Shown here: in pieces, positions 8,291-17,462 of the stretch
Layout: every line of letters starts with the position of its first letter
How positions within the stretch are numbered: the stretch's first letter is position 1
DNA from: WHSW01 sp963767475
GTDB lineage: Bacteria; Actinomycetota; Thermoleophilia; Solirubrobacterales; 70-9
DNA: 64,000 nucleotides
NCBI GenBank assembly: GCA_963767475.1
Contig: CAVYEI010000002.1
Coordinates: 496,001 to 560,000, forward strand
Direction of reading: 5' to 3'
Notes under the pieces: generated by a model
The model's input: only the letters and a program-made list of their open reading frames with translations
What the model was told of the DNA's origin: nothing
Database searches by the model: none
Position numbers and translations under genes: made by a program

Positions 8291-10047
8291 CGCGCAGCCC
8301 CCTCGATGCCGAAGAAGGGCGAAGGCGCCGGAGCGGGGTCGATGATCGCGTCGATCACGATGGGCCGCGCCGCAGCCAGAGCCCACTCGAGAGCCTGATC
8401 GAGCTCAGCCCTTGTCGTCACTCGCCTCCCGTCGGCACCAAGTGATCGAGCCAGACCAACGAAGTCGGTCGGAGGCAGATCGACGGCGACCGGCCGGTGC
8501 CCCTCACGCTCGAACCAGGCGCGCTGGGTTCCGAGGGTGCCGTTGTTGAAGATCACCCAGGTAACGGCCGCCTGCTCAGCCACGGCCGCAGAGACCTCGA
8601 GACCGGACATCAGAAAGCCGCCATCGCCCGTGGTGGCGATGACACGCTCGTGCGGCATCTCCCTGCGCGCCAGCCAGGCGCCGAGCGCGCCAGCCACGGC
8701 GTGCCCCATCGCCCCGAGGCCCGCATTGAGGACGAATCGGTCATCACCGCGCGTTCGCAGGTAGCGCTCGACCCAGTACGCGTTCTGGCCGATGTCGGCG
8801 ACCACGCTGGTCCGCCCGTCGAGATGCGCGTTGATGGCTTCACAGACCTCGACCGGGTGCAGCAGGGCGCCCGCCTCCAGTTCGGAGTCGGGGTGCTCGC
8901 GACGAAGACGCTCTGCGCGGGAGAGGCCATTGCCTACCTTGGACGCCCCGACCATCGCCTCTGCGAGCCCGCGGACGAACGCACCAGCTTCCGCGTTCAA
9001 CCCGAGGCTCGCCATGTAGTTGTTTGTCAGCTCCCGACGATCGATGTCGACTCGGATCAGCCGGTCCGGCGGCATCGGGATCGACCAGCCCGAGGTGGAC
9101 AGCCATGAGAAGGCGACCCCCAGCGCCAAGACCACGTCGGCCTCGGCGTGAAGGGCGTGGTTTGCGGCCGCGCGCCCGTAGATTCCAATCGGTCCGAGGA
9201 CGAGCGGGTGACGCTCATCCAGGTAACGCTTCGCCGCGAACGTCCCAGCGATCGGAACGTCCAACCGCTCCGCGAGCTCGATCAGCTGAGCCGCGGTCGC
9301 CGGCGAGCCGATGCCGCCGCCGGCGAGGATCAAGGGACGCTCGGCTTGCGCCAGTCGCTTGACGACCGCGGCGACCTCATCCGACTTCGGCTCCGGGCCC
9401 GCGCTTACGGCGCGAAGAGAAAACTCGGGCAGATCTCCGACCATCGACGGCACCTCGGCCGTGAACAGATCCGAGGGAATGTCGATGTGGACCGGGCCGG
9501 GCCGGCCAGCCTGGGCGAGCCGGATCGCCGACTCGAAGCAGCGTCGCAGCTCGTGGACCTTCTTCGGCTGGTAGGTCTGCTTCGTTGTCGCCTGGAACAT
9601 CAGCGGGATGTTGGGTGTCCGACCACGGCCAGTGCCCTCCTGGATCCCGTAGCGCCCGAACTCGCCGGTCTCAGCCTGAGCCGTGATCAGGAGCATCGGA
9701 ACACTGTCCATCCACGCTGCAGCCGCTCCTCCGAGAAGGTTGATCGCCCCCGGCCCAGAGGTGGACATGGCGACACCAATGTCGCCGGTGATGCGCGCGT
9801 GGGTGTCTGCCATGTACGCCGCACCCTGCTCGTGACGAGCCAGGGTGATACCGATGTTGACCTCGTCCAGCGCGTGCCAGAGGGGGAGGATGCGCTGTCC
9901 GGATATGCCGAACGTGTGTTTAATCCCAGCCGCAGCGAGGAGTGCCGCGACCAGCTCGGCACCGGTCCACGCCCGCTGACCCAACTCACCTTTGTCGCCT
10001 CCGTTGCGCGGCTGCTGGCCGTCGCTACGGGTCTCGTCGTGACTCAT
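8287..10047 (-). CDS. ThDP-dependent acetolactate-synthase-like enzyme
   Basis: 586 residues from the ATG at 10047 (AAGGTGA about nine bases upstream); the frame to 10164 is an unsupported extension. Three-domain ThDP fold. The catalytic glutamate is in RHEQGAAYMAD near the N-terminus. The C-terminal ThDP/Mg motif runs from GDGGFLMSG to VIFNN. Family knowledge: members decarboxylate 2-oxo acids and may ligate the product to a second carbonyl. Because it lies in a glycosyltransferase cluster next to a cupin gene, I infer a pathway-specific decarboxylase or carboligase rather than branched-chain amino acid synthesis. No regulatory subunit (ilvH) is nearby. A second, different ThDP enzyme is at 43380-45026. 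Confidence 0.85.
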   Translation of the reverse strand: MSHDETRSDGQQPRNGGDKGELGQRAWTGAELVAALLAAAGIKHTFGISGQRILPLWHALDEVNIGITLARHEQGAAYMADTHARITGDIGVAMSTSGPGAINLLGGAAAAWMDSVPMLLITAQAETGEFGRYGIQEGTGRGRTPNIPLMFQATTKQTYQPKKVHELRRCFESAIRLAQAGRPGPVHIDIPSDLFTAEVPSMVGDLPEFSLRAVSAGPEPKSDEVAAVVKRLAQAERPLILAGGGIGSPATAAQLIELAERLDVPIAGTFAAKRYLDERHPLVLGPIGIYGRAAANHALHAEADVVLALGVAFSWLSTSGWSIPMPPDRLIRVDIDRRELTNNYMASLGLNAEAGAFVRGLAEAMVGASKVGNGLSRAERLRREHPDSELEAGALLHPVEVCEAINAHLDGRTSVVADIGQNAYWVERYLRTRGDDRFVLNAGLGAMGHAVAGALGAWLARREMPHERVIATTGDGGFLMSGLEVSAAVAEQAAVTWVIFNNGTLGTQRAWFEREGHRPVAVDLPPTDFVGLARSLGADGRRVTTRAELDQALEWALAAARPIVIDAIIDPAPAPSPFFGIEGAAR

Positions 10048-10126
10048 CTCTTGGGACTCACCTTCTTTTGTGGGCGGGGTCGGGGTGACCACCGCCTGGA
10101 CTGGCCTCGGCGTCGCCGAAGCCAAG

Positions 10127-10159
10127 CGCTGCGCCGCGGAGTCGAACCGCGGCGCAGCG
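10127..10159 (-). terminator. intergenic hairpin after GT2 gene a
   Basis: Perfect 13-bp arms (10127-10139 and 10147-10159), 7-nt loop, about 20 nt after the stop at 10181. A second imperfect hairpin follows at 10103-10123. Confidence 0.6.
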
Positions 10160-10180
10160 ACCAACCGTCAGGCGTGCGGA

Positions 10181-11092
10181 CTAGCCGCGGGCGCGAAAGA
10201 ACCTGCCGAGCGCCGCGCTCAGCGATTTCAGGACCCGTGCGCCTGCCCGGGCGTAGTACTTCACCTCAACCCAGTAGTTGTGGCCCCAATGGAACGCCGC
10301 CAGGGCGCGACTCATGATCGAAGATCGCAACCACGCGGGGCATCCGGGCATGTCTCGGAGTGAGGCCCGAATGCGTGCCCGTATGGCCATTCGATCGCGG
10401 GTAGACATCGTCACCATTTGGGTGTGGAGACCAACGACCGTGCCTTGGCGCCGGTAGTTGTAGACGGGCTCCGTGGTTTGAACGAGCGGTCCGCGTAGAG
10501 CGAGAGCGATCGTCAACGGCCAGTCCTCGGCGTGGCTGACGTCCGCGAACCCGCCCGCGGCACGCACCTCATCGGTTCGCAGAAGGGCGCCATGCAACGG
10601 ATACGCGAGCCGGGTCGAAAAGAAGAGCGCCACCAGCGATGGCTTCCCTGTCAACGCTCGGTGCAGCCTTCGCATCCATGGATGTGGCCAAGGATCAAGG
10701 CGTTCGTCGCCCGAATCACTGTTCCAAAGCACCTGAGCGCCTTGGAGAGCCACCGCGTTCGGGTGTCGGTCGCGCAGCTCGCACAGGTAGCGCAGGGCTC
10801 CCGGAAGCAGCGCGTCGTCGCAATCGAGAAAGACGACCCAGGGCGTTGCGACGTGTTCGAGTCCAAAGTTGCGGCTGGAACCGAAGCTGGCGCGGCGGGT
10901 TATGCGCATCACCTCTACTCCCTGCCCCTGCCGAACCGGGACCTTGGACTCGTTGTCGATGACGAGGATCCGCACCCGAACATCTTGCGACCTCACAGAG
11001 TCGATGCAGTTAGTGAGCCACTCCTCTGGCAGATCCCAGTAGGGGATGACGACCGTGATGTCGGGGTCGTCCGGAATGTTCAATTCGTTCAC
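10181..11092 (-). CDS. glycosyltransferase family 2 (copy a)
   Basis: 303 residues starting at a GTG (11092) with GGAGG close upstream; the ORF to 11299 runs into the neighbouring gap. GT-A fold: ITVVIPYWDLPEEWL opens the domain, the DxD-type motif is in VFLDCDDALLPG, and HAEDWPL fits the ED base motif of GT2 enzymes. It should transfer a sugar from an NDP donor to a glycan or small acceptor. It is a clear paralogue of the gene at 12457-13401 (same opening motif, RNxGLEHV and LPGxLRYL), part of a repeated GT2-GT4 pair. No membrane anchor is evident. Confidence 0.85.
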   Translation of the reverse strand: MNELNIPDDPDITVVIPYWDLPEEWLTNCIDSVRSQDVRVRILVIDNESKVPVRQGQGVEVMRITRRASFGSSRNFGLEHVATPWVVFLDCDDALLPGALRYLCELRDRHPNAVALQGAQVLWNSDSGDERLDPWPHPWMRRLHRALTGKPSLVALFFSTRLAYPLHGALLRTDEVRAAGGFADVSHAEDWPLTIALALRGPLVQTTEPVYNYRRQGTVVGLHTQMVTMSTRDRMAIRARIRASLRDMPGCPAWLRSSIMSRALAAFHWGHNYWVEVKYYARAGARVLKSLSAALGRFFRARG

Positions 11093-11150
11093 CGTTTCCT
11101 CCAATAGAACGGCCGATCCGCGCGGCCGTAGCAAGCGTGGCCACGCGGGA

Positions 11151-11194
11151 GCACCGGTTGGCGTCAGCCCGAACCGCTGGGCGCCAACCGGTGC
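11151..11194 (-). terminator. intergenic hairpin after GT4 gene a
   Basis: Perfect 13-bp arms (11151-11163 and 11182-11194), 18-nt loop, beginning 17 nt after the stop at 11212. Flanked by two smaller perfect inverted repeats (11109-11129 and 11194-11206). Confidence 0.6.
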
Positions 11195-11211
11195 GTCTGT
11201 CAGACGGTGCT

Positions 11212-12342
11212 CTAGACCGCGAGGGTCTCCAGGTACAGGCGCTCGTATCCGGATGCGAAGGCGTCGACCGTGTAACGGTCGGCGACACTGGCTCGGCACC
11301 TCTCGCGGTCAATCTGCGGGATCGCCGAAACCAGCTCCACAAGCTCGGGAGTGGTGAGAGCCAGGAACCCGTTGAGACCGTGCTGCACGATTTCGCCGAC
11401 CGCGCCATCCGGGAATCCGAGCACTGGAGTGCCGCAGGCGAGGGCCTCAACGATCCCAAGGCCGAACGGCTCGCACCACTTCGCCGGCCAGAGCAGGGCG
11501 GCGGCGCCCGCTAGCAGGTCGATCTTGGCCTGCCCGCCGACCTCACCCACGTACGAGATGCGGTCGCCGTCGACATGCGGGGCTACGTATCCATCGAAGA
11601 ACGCTTCCTGTCCACGGTGAACAGGGCCAGCGAGAATCAGGCGCATGCCCGAATGCTGAGCGATCTCAATGGCCCGGTGGGGGCCCTTCAGCTCCTGGAC
11701 CCGTCCCATCCACAGCAGGTAGTCGCCGCGCTCGCGACGCAACGGCCAGGCGGACACGTCGATCGCGTGGTTGATCACCGTCGCCTCGACAGATGCCGGG
11801 GACCCGTCAACCTCGGCGTTGAAGAACCGGCACGTCCCGCCGGCGCAGTTCAACTGCCCCTGGCTGATGGCCGCCAGCTTGACCTCGTGGTGGTAATCGG
11901 CATAGAAGCGCCCGACCGGCGGGTTCAGCTGACCATGCATGGTGTGGACCATTGGGACGCTGAGGCGGTCCGCCATACCCACCGCCATGAATCCACTGTG
12001 ATCGTGAACCAGGTCGAAGGGCTCTGCGGCAGTCTCGATCGCCGTGAACGCTCGCGACACGTGATGCGCTTCGTATGGCGGACGCAACGGCGTTCCCGCA
12101 TGGGCCTTATCGAGGACGGGACGCACCATCGCGAGCGAGGTCGAGCCCGGAGGGCAGAAGAGCTCGACGTTGTGGCCACGCCGCACGAGCTCGTCTGTGA
12201 GCATCGCGACGACCAGCTCGGTTCCGCCGTAGCCTTTTCGCGGCGGCACCTCAGCCCAAGGCCCGGCCAGCATCGCGATCCGCAGGCTGCGGTCGATCGC
12301 GGACCCGCGAGCCGACTTGAAGTTTGCGTTGTTTCGTTCCAT
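11212..12342 (-). CDS. glycosyltransferase family 4 (copy a)
   Basis: 376 residues from the ATG at 12342 (GGAGA upstream). GT-B fold: RIAMLAGPWAEVPP and GGTELVVAMLTDELVRRGH form the first Rossmann half, and FDLVHDHSG lines the cleft. WCEPFGLGIVEALACGTPV in the second half is the donor-binding EPFG...E motif of GT4 retaining enzymes. Similar along its length to the gene at 13574-14656 (VHDHSG, MADRLxVPMVHTMH, KGPHRAIEIA). Follows GT2 copy b in the transcript. Confidence 0.86.
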   Translation of the reverse strand: MERNNANFKSARGSAIDRSLRIAMLAGPWAEVPPRKGYGGTELVVAMLTDELVRRGHNVELFCPPGSTSLAMVRPVLDKAHAGTPLRPPYEAHHVSRAFTAIETAAEPFDLVHDHSGFMAVGMADRLSVPMVHTMHGQLNPPVGRFYADYHHEVKLAAISQGQLNCAGGTCRFFNAEVDGSPASVEATVINHAIDVSAWPLRRERGDYLLWMGRVQELKGPHRAIEIAQHSGMRLILAGPVHRGQEAFFDGYVAPHVDGDRISYVGEVGGQAKIDLLAGAAALLWPAKWCEPFGLGIVEALACGTPVLGFPDGAVGEIVQHGLNGFLALTTPELVELVSAIPQIDRERCRASVADRYTVDAFASGYERLYLETLAV

Positions 12343-12421
12343 TTGAGTGTTCTCCGTTTCTCTTTCTTTCAGGACGCCGTCGCGCTCTAGAGCTCTCAAT
12401 CTGAGACGCAACGGACGCGTG

Positions 12422-12454
12422 GGGGCCGCGCGCGAGGATGGCCCTCGCGGGGCC
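12422..12454 (-). terminator. intergenic hairpin after GT2 gene b
   Basis: Imperfect G/C-rich hairpin. The core arms 12431-12437 and 12443-12449 pair perfectly, and the flanks extend to 12422 and 12454 with small bulges. It begins 2 nt after the stop at 12457. Confidence 0.5.
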
Positions 12455-12456
12455 GC

Positions 12457-13401
12457 TCAGTTGCCGATCCCGAGCCTTCGCGAGGTCCGCTGGAGCACTT
12501 CGGTCACTCGGCAGCGGATGAGAACCTCGTGCAGGTGATGGAGCGCAGCCAGAGCCCACCGGGTCGGCCGGATCTTCAGCCACCCGCTCGTGGCTGGCTC
12601 ATTGATGAGGTGCTGGAGGATGCGTGCACGCACGTCAGCTCGCGTTCGCGAAGGAAGGCGCCAGACCTCGCGTCCGCGCGCCCGCGTACCGTCATCGCGG
12701 CGAGGCGCGGTACTCAGGGTCGCCGTCTGGAGCTGGCGGCGATACGCGTAGGTCGGAACTCGCGTCTGGATCATTCGCCCCCGAAGGCTCATGGACACGA
12801 GTAGTGCCCAATCCTGTGCTTGCCGCCAGTCCGCGAATCCACCTGCCTCGCGGACAGCTTCCGTTCGTAGAAGCGCACCGTGCATCGGAAAGTTGCAGCG
12901 GATCGCGGCCAGGAAGGCCGAGGCGCGCCGCGAGCCCTGGAGGCGCTTGGCGATCCAGCGCATCCATAGGTAAGGCCACCGGTCCAGAACCTCCTTGGAC
13001 TCATCCGAAAACCAGAGGTGTTGCCGCCCTTGCACCCCGTGCGCTTCCGGGTGTTCGTCGATCAGGCCGCGCAGGTACCGCAGGCTGCCCGGCAGCATCC
13101 GGTCATCAGCGTCGAGGAAGGCGACGAGCCCGGTCGTGACGTGCTCGAGGCCGATATTCCGCGCTACACCGACCGTGCCTTGCTCCGCGATCCGAACGAC
13201 CTCAACGCCCTCGAGCTCGGGGATCGGCACCGACGAGCAGTTGTCCACTACGAGGATCCGAGCCGGTTCTTCTTGCTCGCGTACCGAATCGACGGCGATT
13301 CGAAGCCACTCCTCCGGCAGGTCCCAGTACGGAATGACGACCGTGATCCGGGACGCATCGGGCTCCCCAGACTCAAGAGCAAACCGATCCGACAGTTCCA
13401 T
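12457..13401 (-). CDS. glycosyltransferase family 2 (copy b)
   Basis: 314 residues from the ATG at 13401, preceded by GAAGGAGATAGGA. Same architecture as GT2 copy a: ITVVIPYWDLPEEWL, RILVVDN, FLDADDRMLPG (DxD) and QAQDWALL. The C-terminal 60 residues are Arg-rich and alpha-helical, perhaps membrane-peripheral. It is half of the second GT2-GT4 pair. Confidence 0.85.
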   Translation of the reverse strand: MELSDRFALESGEPDASRITVVIPYWDLPEEWLRIAVDSVREQEEPARILVVDNCSSVPIPELEGVEVVRIAEQGTVGVARNIGLEHVTTGLVAFLDADDRMLPGSLRYLRGLIDEHPEAHGVQGRQHLWFSDESKEVLDRWPYLWMRWIAKRLQGSRRASAFLAAIRCNFPMHGALLRTEAVREAGGFADWRQAQDWALLVSMSLRGRMIQTRVPTYAYRRQLQTATLSTAPRRDDGTRARGREVWRLPSRTRADVRARILQHLINEPATSGWLKIRPTRWALAALHHLHEVLIRCRVTEVLQRTSRRLGIGN

Positions 13402-13450
13402 TCCTATCTCCTTCGAGAGGCAACTCCAACCGCGCTTTGCAGCCGGAGAC

Positions 13451-13549
13451 CGCGCGGAGTTGACTCCGCGCGTCATGCCGATCGCCGTAAGGGCGTCGGT
13501 CAAATGCCAGCGGACCGGCGTCCCCACCAGTTGGACGTGTGGGGACGCC
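13451..13549 (-). terminator. two intergenic hairpins after GT4 gene b
   Basis: Hairpin 1: 11-bp arms 13517-13527 and 13539-13549, with outer pairing at 13508-13512/13552-13556, about 17-25 nt after the stop at 13574. Hairpin 2: 10-bp arms 13451-13460 and 13463-13472 around a 2-nt centre. Confidence 0.55.
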
Positions 13550-13573
13550 AGCGCTGACGTCCGGCAGGTGTTC

Positions 13574-14656
13574 CTATCGGCGAGCCACCTGTCGGTAGAT
13601 CTCTTCGTAGCGGTCAGTCATCGCGCCGACACTGAAGCGCTCGGCGACGGCTCGGCACGCGTGCGGGTCGATCTCGCCGGCGCGCCGCGCAGCGTCCGCC
13701 ATGCTCGGCACATCGTCGACGAGATAGCCGCTGACACCGGGAACGATGATCTCGCGGGCGGCCCCTTCGTCGAAGGCGATGGCAGGTGTCCCCACGGACA
13801 TGGCCTCGAGCATCACAAGGCCGAACGGCTCACACCAACGGATCGGCAGCACCAGCGCTCGGGCCCGTGAGAACAGTCGCCATTTCTGCTCGCCGGCGAT
13901 CTCGCCGACCCAGGAGATGCCGTCCGTTCCCAGGTGCGGGCGGACCATGCCCTCGAAATAGTCGCCGCCGTAGCTGGGGACCGGACCTGCGAGCACGAGC
14001 GGCAGGCCCGACAGCCGTGCAACTTCGATCGCGCGATGCGGACCCTTGTCTCGAGTCATCCGACCGACGAAGAGCAAATAGTCCTCCTTCTCCTCAGCCA
14101 CAGGCCAAACGTCGAGACCGTTCCACACCACAGACGCGTCGAGCTCGAGGTTGGGCGGCTCCGCTCGACGACATCGCCCGGCCCCGCAGTCCAGCTGGCT
14201 CTGGCTGATGGCGACCAATCGCGCCTTGTGTCCGTGCTGTGCGTAGAACCCGGCGGGGTCGCCGTTGAGATGCCAGTGCATCGTGTGAACCATCGGCACG
14301 GCGAGGCGATCGGCCATCGCCAACGCGACGTAACCGCTGTGGTCGTGAACCACGTCGAATGGCGGATCGGAAGCCTCGATCGCTGCGAACGCCCGCGCCA
14401 CGTGATCAGCCTCATAAATCGAACGATTGCCACCATTCGGGTAGGCGTGGTGGAGGAGCGGCCGGACTACGGCCGACGACCTCGAGCCGGGTGGTGCGAA
14501 GAGCTCGACCGAGTGTCCGCGGCGTACAAGCTCGTCGGTCAATGGGAGGATGACCGCCTGGATGCCACCCTGAGCGGACGGAACGGGACGGGTGTGAGGG
14601 GCGAGAAGGGCGATACGAAGTAGCTCACTCGGAGCGCGCCGAATGTCGTGATTCAT
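13574..14656 (-). CDS. glycosyltransferase family 4 (copy b)
   Basis: 360 residues. RIALLAPHTRPVP, GGIQAVILPLTDELVRRGH, FDVVHDHSG, GRMTRDKGPHRAIEVA and WCEPFGLVMLEAMSVGTPA give a standard GT4 GT-B enzyme. Paralogue of GT4 copy a. Only 12 bp separate it from the upstream UDP-glucose dehydrogenase gene, one of the few cluster junctions without a hairpin. UDP-glucuronate made by that neighbour is therefore a plausible donor (inference). Confidence 0.86.
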   Translation of the reverse strand: MNHDIRRAPSELLRIALLAPHTRPVPSAQGGIQAVILPLTDELVRRGHSVELFAPPGSRSSAVVRPLLHHAYPNGGNRSIYEADHVARAFAAIEASDPPFDVVHDHSGYVALAMADRLAVPMVHTMHWHLNGDPAGFYAQHGHKARLVAISQSQLDCGAGRCRRAEPPNLELDASVVWNGLDVWPVAEEKEDYLLFVGRMTRDKGPHRAIEVARLSGLPLVLAGPVPSYGGDYFEGMVRPHLGTDGISWVGEIAGEQKWRLFSRARALVLPIRWCEPFGLVMLEAMSVGTPAIAFDEGAAREIIVPGVSGYLVDDVPSMADAARRAGEIDPHACRAVAERFSVGAMTDRYEEIYRQVARR

Positions 14657-14668
14657 GACTCATCCTTC

Positions 14669-15988
14669 CTAGGAGTTCAGGGTGCTAGCCCGGCCGATGC
14701 CTTCGTAGACCAAGCCGGCGGCGCGAACCTGGGCCGGGTCGAGGTAGTTGCGGCCGTCGATCAGGAGGGGGTTCGCCATTCGGCGACCCAGCCGACGCCA
14801 GTCGAGGTCGGCGAACTCCGGCCACTCTGTTACGAGAATCGCCGCATCCGCGCCGGCCAACGCGTCCTCCGCCGATCCAGCCAGCTCGACCGCGGGCAGC
14901 AGCCTCGCCGCTCGACGCGCCGCGACCGGGTCGTAGGCCACGACTCGCGCCCCCGCGCCTTGCAAGCGCGCGGACAGCACGAGACTTGCCGCGTCGCGCA
15001 TGTCATCGGTGTTGGGCTTGAAGGCCAACCCGAGCAGAGCGACACGCCTTCCGACGAGTGAGCCGAGGTGCTTGACCAGCTTTTGCACGACCCGCCGCTT
15101 CTGCAGTTCGTTGACCTCGATCACGGCGGTCAGCAACTGGAAGTGGTAACCGGTATTGCCTGCCAGCACCTTCAGCGCGCTGACGTCCTTCGCGAAGCAG
15201 GAGCCGCCATAGCCGATGCCCGCGCGGAGAAAGCTGGGAGCGATCCGGGTGTCGAGCCCCATTCCCCGCGCCACCTCGACGACGTCAGCACCGGTCTCGT
15301 CGCAGACGTTCGCGATCTCATTGATGAACGAGATCTTTGTCGCCAGAAAGGCATTTGAGGCCAGCTTGATCATCTCGGCCGAGGCGACGTCCGTTCGCAC
15401 CACCTCCGCACCCGAGTAGTCATAGAGGCGCTGCACCGCATCCGCGGCGCCCTGATCGTCGCCCGCAACTCCGATCACGACCCGCGCGGGGTTGAAGAAG
15501 TCGTCGACCGCCGAGCCCTCTCTCAAGAACTCGGGGCATGAGACGTATCTCAGTCCGGGCTTGGCACGACGAAGAGCGTGCCCGGTGCCAACCGGGACCG
15601 TGCTCTTCATGATGAAGACGTGCTCGCCCCCGCAAGGCACACCTCCCAGCACCGCTCTTACCCGCGAGAGATCGGCGTCCCCGGCGTGCGTCGACGGAGT
15701 GTCGACACAGCAAAAGATCTGCCGCGTCTGTCCGACGAGCAGGTCCATGGACGTGGTGAAATGAAGGCGTTCGCGGTTCTTGACGACGAGCGCGGCGAGC
15801 CGCGGTTCGTGGATAGGCACCTCGCCTTCGGAGAGCGAGGCAACCTTGTCGTCGTCGACGTCCATGACGATCACCCGATGGCCAAGCTCAGCGAAGCCGG
15901 CCGCCGTCACGAGCCCGACCCAGCCGGCACCAACCACGCCGATTGTGGTGGGCCGCTGGACCGCCTCTGAAGATGCGTGTTCTGACAT
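14669..15988 (-). CDS. UDP-glucose 6-dehydrogenase
   Basis: 439 residues from the ATG at 15988 (AGGAG five bases upstream; a GTG lies one codon earlier). NAD-dependent four-electron oxidation of UDP-glucose to UDP-glucuronate. In the 440-codon numbering: GxGxxG as VVGAGWVGLV (19-28), K220 in ATKISFINE, and catalytic C265 in GYGGSCFAKD. LGLAFKPNTDDMRDA opens the C-terminal domain. It supplies UDP-glucuronic acid or a derived sugar. UDP-mannose-type dehydrogenases are the alternative. The gene may be called ugd or tuaD elsewhere. Confidence 0.9.
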   Translation of the reverse strand: MSEHASSEAVQRPTTIGVVGAGWVGLVTAAGFAELGHRVIVMDVDDDKVASLSEGEVPIHEPRLAALVVKNRERLHFTTSMDLLVGQTRQIFCCVDTPSTHAGDADLSRVRAVLGGVPCGGEHVFIMKSTVPVGTGHALRRAKPGLRYVSCPEFLREGSAVDDFFNPARVVIGVAGDDQGAADAVQRLYDYSGAEVVRTDVASAEMIKLASNAFLATKISFINEIANVCDETGADVVEVARGMGLDTRIAPSFLRAGIGYGGSCFAKDVSALKVLAGNTGYHFQLLTAVIEVNELQKRRVVQKLVKHLGSLVGRRVALLGLAFKPNTDDMRDAASLVLSARLQGAGARVVAYDPVAARRAARLLPAVELAGSAEDALAGADAAILVTEWPEFADLDWRRLGRRMANPLLIDGRNYLDPAQVRAAGLVYEGIGRASTLNS

Positions 15989-16059
15989 CACAGCTCCTAT
16001 CTCGAGGGTGGATGGCGGCGGATCGGCCGCCGGTTTGAGGGATCTCTGAGCCCCTCGCA

Positions 16060-16092
16060 GGCGCCTCCACCCGAGACTCGAGTGGAGGCGCC
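16060..16092 (-). terminator. intergenic hairpin after the HisC-like gene
   Basis: Perfect 11-bp arms (16060-16070 and 16082-16092), with the loop pairing again internally (CGAG/CTCG). Begins about 45 nt after the stop at 16137. Confidence 0.6.
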
Positions 16093-16136
16093 GCCGTTTG
16101 GCTCAGCGAAACGGGATCTGTGGTTCAGTCACCGGG

Positions 16137-17258
16137 TCAGGGCTGTCCGTCAACCGCTGCACGCGCTCGTTGGATGGCACTGAGGACGAGTCGGAGGTCG
16201 TCCTGCAGAGGCACGCTGATGCGTGCCCATCCCGGAAATCCCAGCCCCGACATCTCGCGAACGTGGATCCGTGAAACGTCCGCCATGCGTGCCACGACAG
16301 CCGCTCCCTGGGAGCCGAGATTCGCGAGGACGAAGTTGGCTTCCGACGGGAGGGCCTGGATTCCGAGCTGCTGCAGTTCCCAGACGAGCGACGCTCGCAC
16401 CCTGCGATTCGCGCTCACGACCCAACTGATGTGCTCCTGATCGGCGAGTGCCTCCGGCGCTGCCGCCAACGCGATCCGGTTGACGTTGTAGGGCAGCGCG
16501 TTGCGCTCGGCCAGCATCGCGGCAATGACGGCCTCGTCACCGACGGCGTAGCCGACCCGAAGGCCCGCCAAGCCGTAGGCCTTCGAGAACGTTCGAAGAA
16601 CCACCACGGACCCACCGTCGATGTGCTCCAGGCCACTCTGGAAGACGTCCGGGTCCGGGTCAGCGAACTCGGCATATGCCTCATCGAGAACCAACACGGT
16701 TCCGGTCTGCCGAGCGGCCGCAACCAGCGCCGTGACCTGATCGCGGTTGAGCGCAGCGCCGGTGGGGTTGTGAGGATTCGCCAACATCACCGGTGCCGGT
16801 CCCACCATGGCGTCGATGACCGCATCCACGTCGATTGCCGAGTCACGCAGCGGGACTATCCGAGCGGGCTGTCCGGCGATCTCCATCGACGCGGCATAGC
16901 CGGCGAAGGTGTTCGTCGTGGTCACGCCGAGCCCCGCCAGGCTGACCGTGGCCTGGGCGATCAGCAGGATCAGCTCGTCCGTGCCGTTGCCGAGAACGAC
17001 GTTGTTCAGCGAGATCCCGTAGTGGTCCGCGATGGCGCTGCGCAACGGCTCGCCGTCAGAGTGGGGGTAGAGGTTGAGACGCGTCAGCTCAGCGGCGGCC
17101 GCGCGCTCCGCCCTCGAAGATGGCCCGTACGGGCTCTCCGACAAGGCGAGCCGCTTAACGCCCAGCGGGTCGTGAGCGTGGGGCTGCGCCTGGAAAGGCG
17201 TCAGCGTGGGGAACTGGCGCACAAGGGTCCTGTAGTCACGGCTTGGTTTGTCGGTCAT
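16137..17258 (-). CDS. histidinol-phosphate aminotransferase-like PLP enzyme
   Basis: 373 residues from the ATG at 17258 (AGAGGT eight bases upstream); the frame to 17435 is an unsupported extension. Fold-type I class II aminotransferase: NPHNPTG (161-167), DEAYAEF (192-198), and FSKAYGLAGLRVGY with PLP lysine K226. The opening LALSESPYGPS differs from the usual LSSNENPYGPS of HisC. It may make the histidine precursor, but lying in the same operon as a HisD-like protein it more likely aminates or deaminates a pathway intermediate (inference). Other his genes are absent from the window. Confidence 0.82.
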   Translation of the reverse strand: MTDKPSRDYRTLVRQFPTLTPFQAQPHAHDPLGVKRLALSESPYGPSSRAERAAAAELTRLNLYPHSDGEPLRSAIADHYGISLNNVVLGNGTDELILLIAQATVSLAGLGVTTTNTFAGYAASMEIAGQPARIVPLRDSAIDVDAVIDAMVGPAPVMLANPHNPTGAALNRDQVTALVAAARQTGTVLVLDEAYAEFADPDPDVFQSGLEHIDGGSVVVLRTFSKAYGLAGLRVGYAVGDEAVIAAMLAERNALPYNVNRIALAAAPEALADQEHISWVVSANRRVRASLVWELQQLGIQALPSEANFVLANLGSQGAAVVARMADVSRIHVREMSGLGFPGWARISVPLQDDLRLVLSAIQRARAAVDGQP

Positions 17259-17332
17259 TCCATTGACCTCTCTGTTTCGGCAACGCGCTTGCTCCGTTGC
17301 TTCGAGTGACCCTCCGGCGGAGTTGCCAGGGG

Positions 17333-17372
17333 CCAGCGCCGCATCCGGGGGTCGAACCCGTGATGCGGCTGG
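17333..17372 (-). terminator. intergenic hairpin upstream of the HisC-like gene
   Basis: Nested stem: 4 bp, bulge, 7 bp (17339-17345 with 17362-17368), then 4 bp around a TCGAA-type loop. Lies about 90 nt after the stop at 17463. Confidence 0.5.
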
Positions 17373-17462
17373 GAACCGGTCAGCGCCATCCTCCTGACGC
17401 CGCCTACTGCATCGTCTCCAATCTTGGGGTGACAAATGCCGATCGCCCTGCGGCGGTGCGCC

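Noticed and set aside
17346..17362. T-arm-like GGTTCGACC on the minus strand suggesting a tRNA
   Set aside because: The flanking bases fold into one simple hairpin; no acceptor, D or anticodon arms can be placed.
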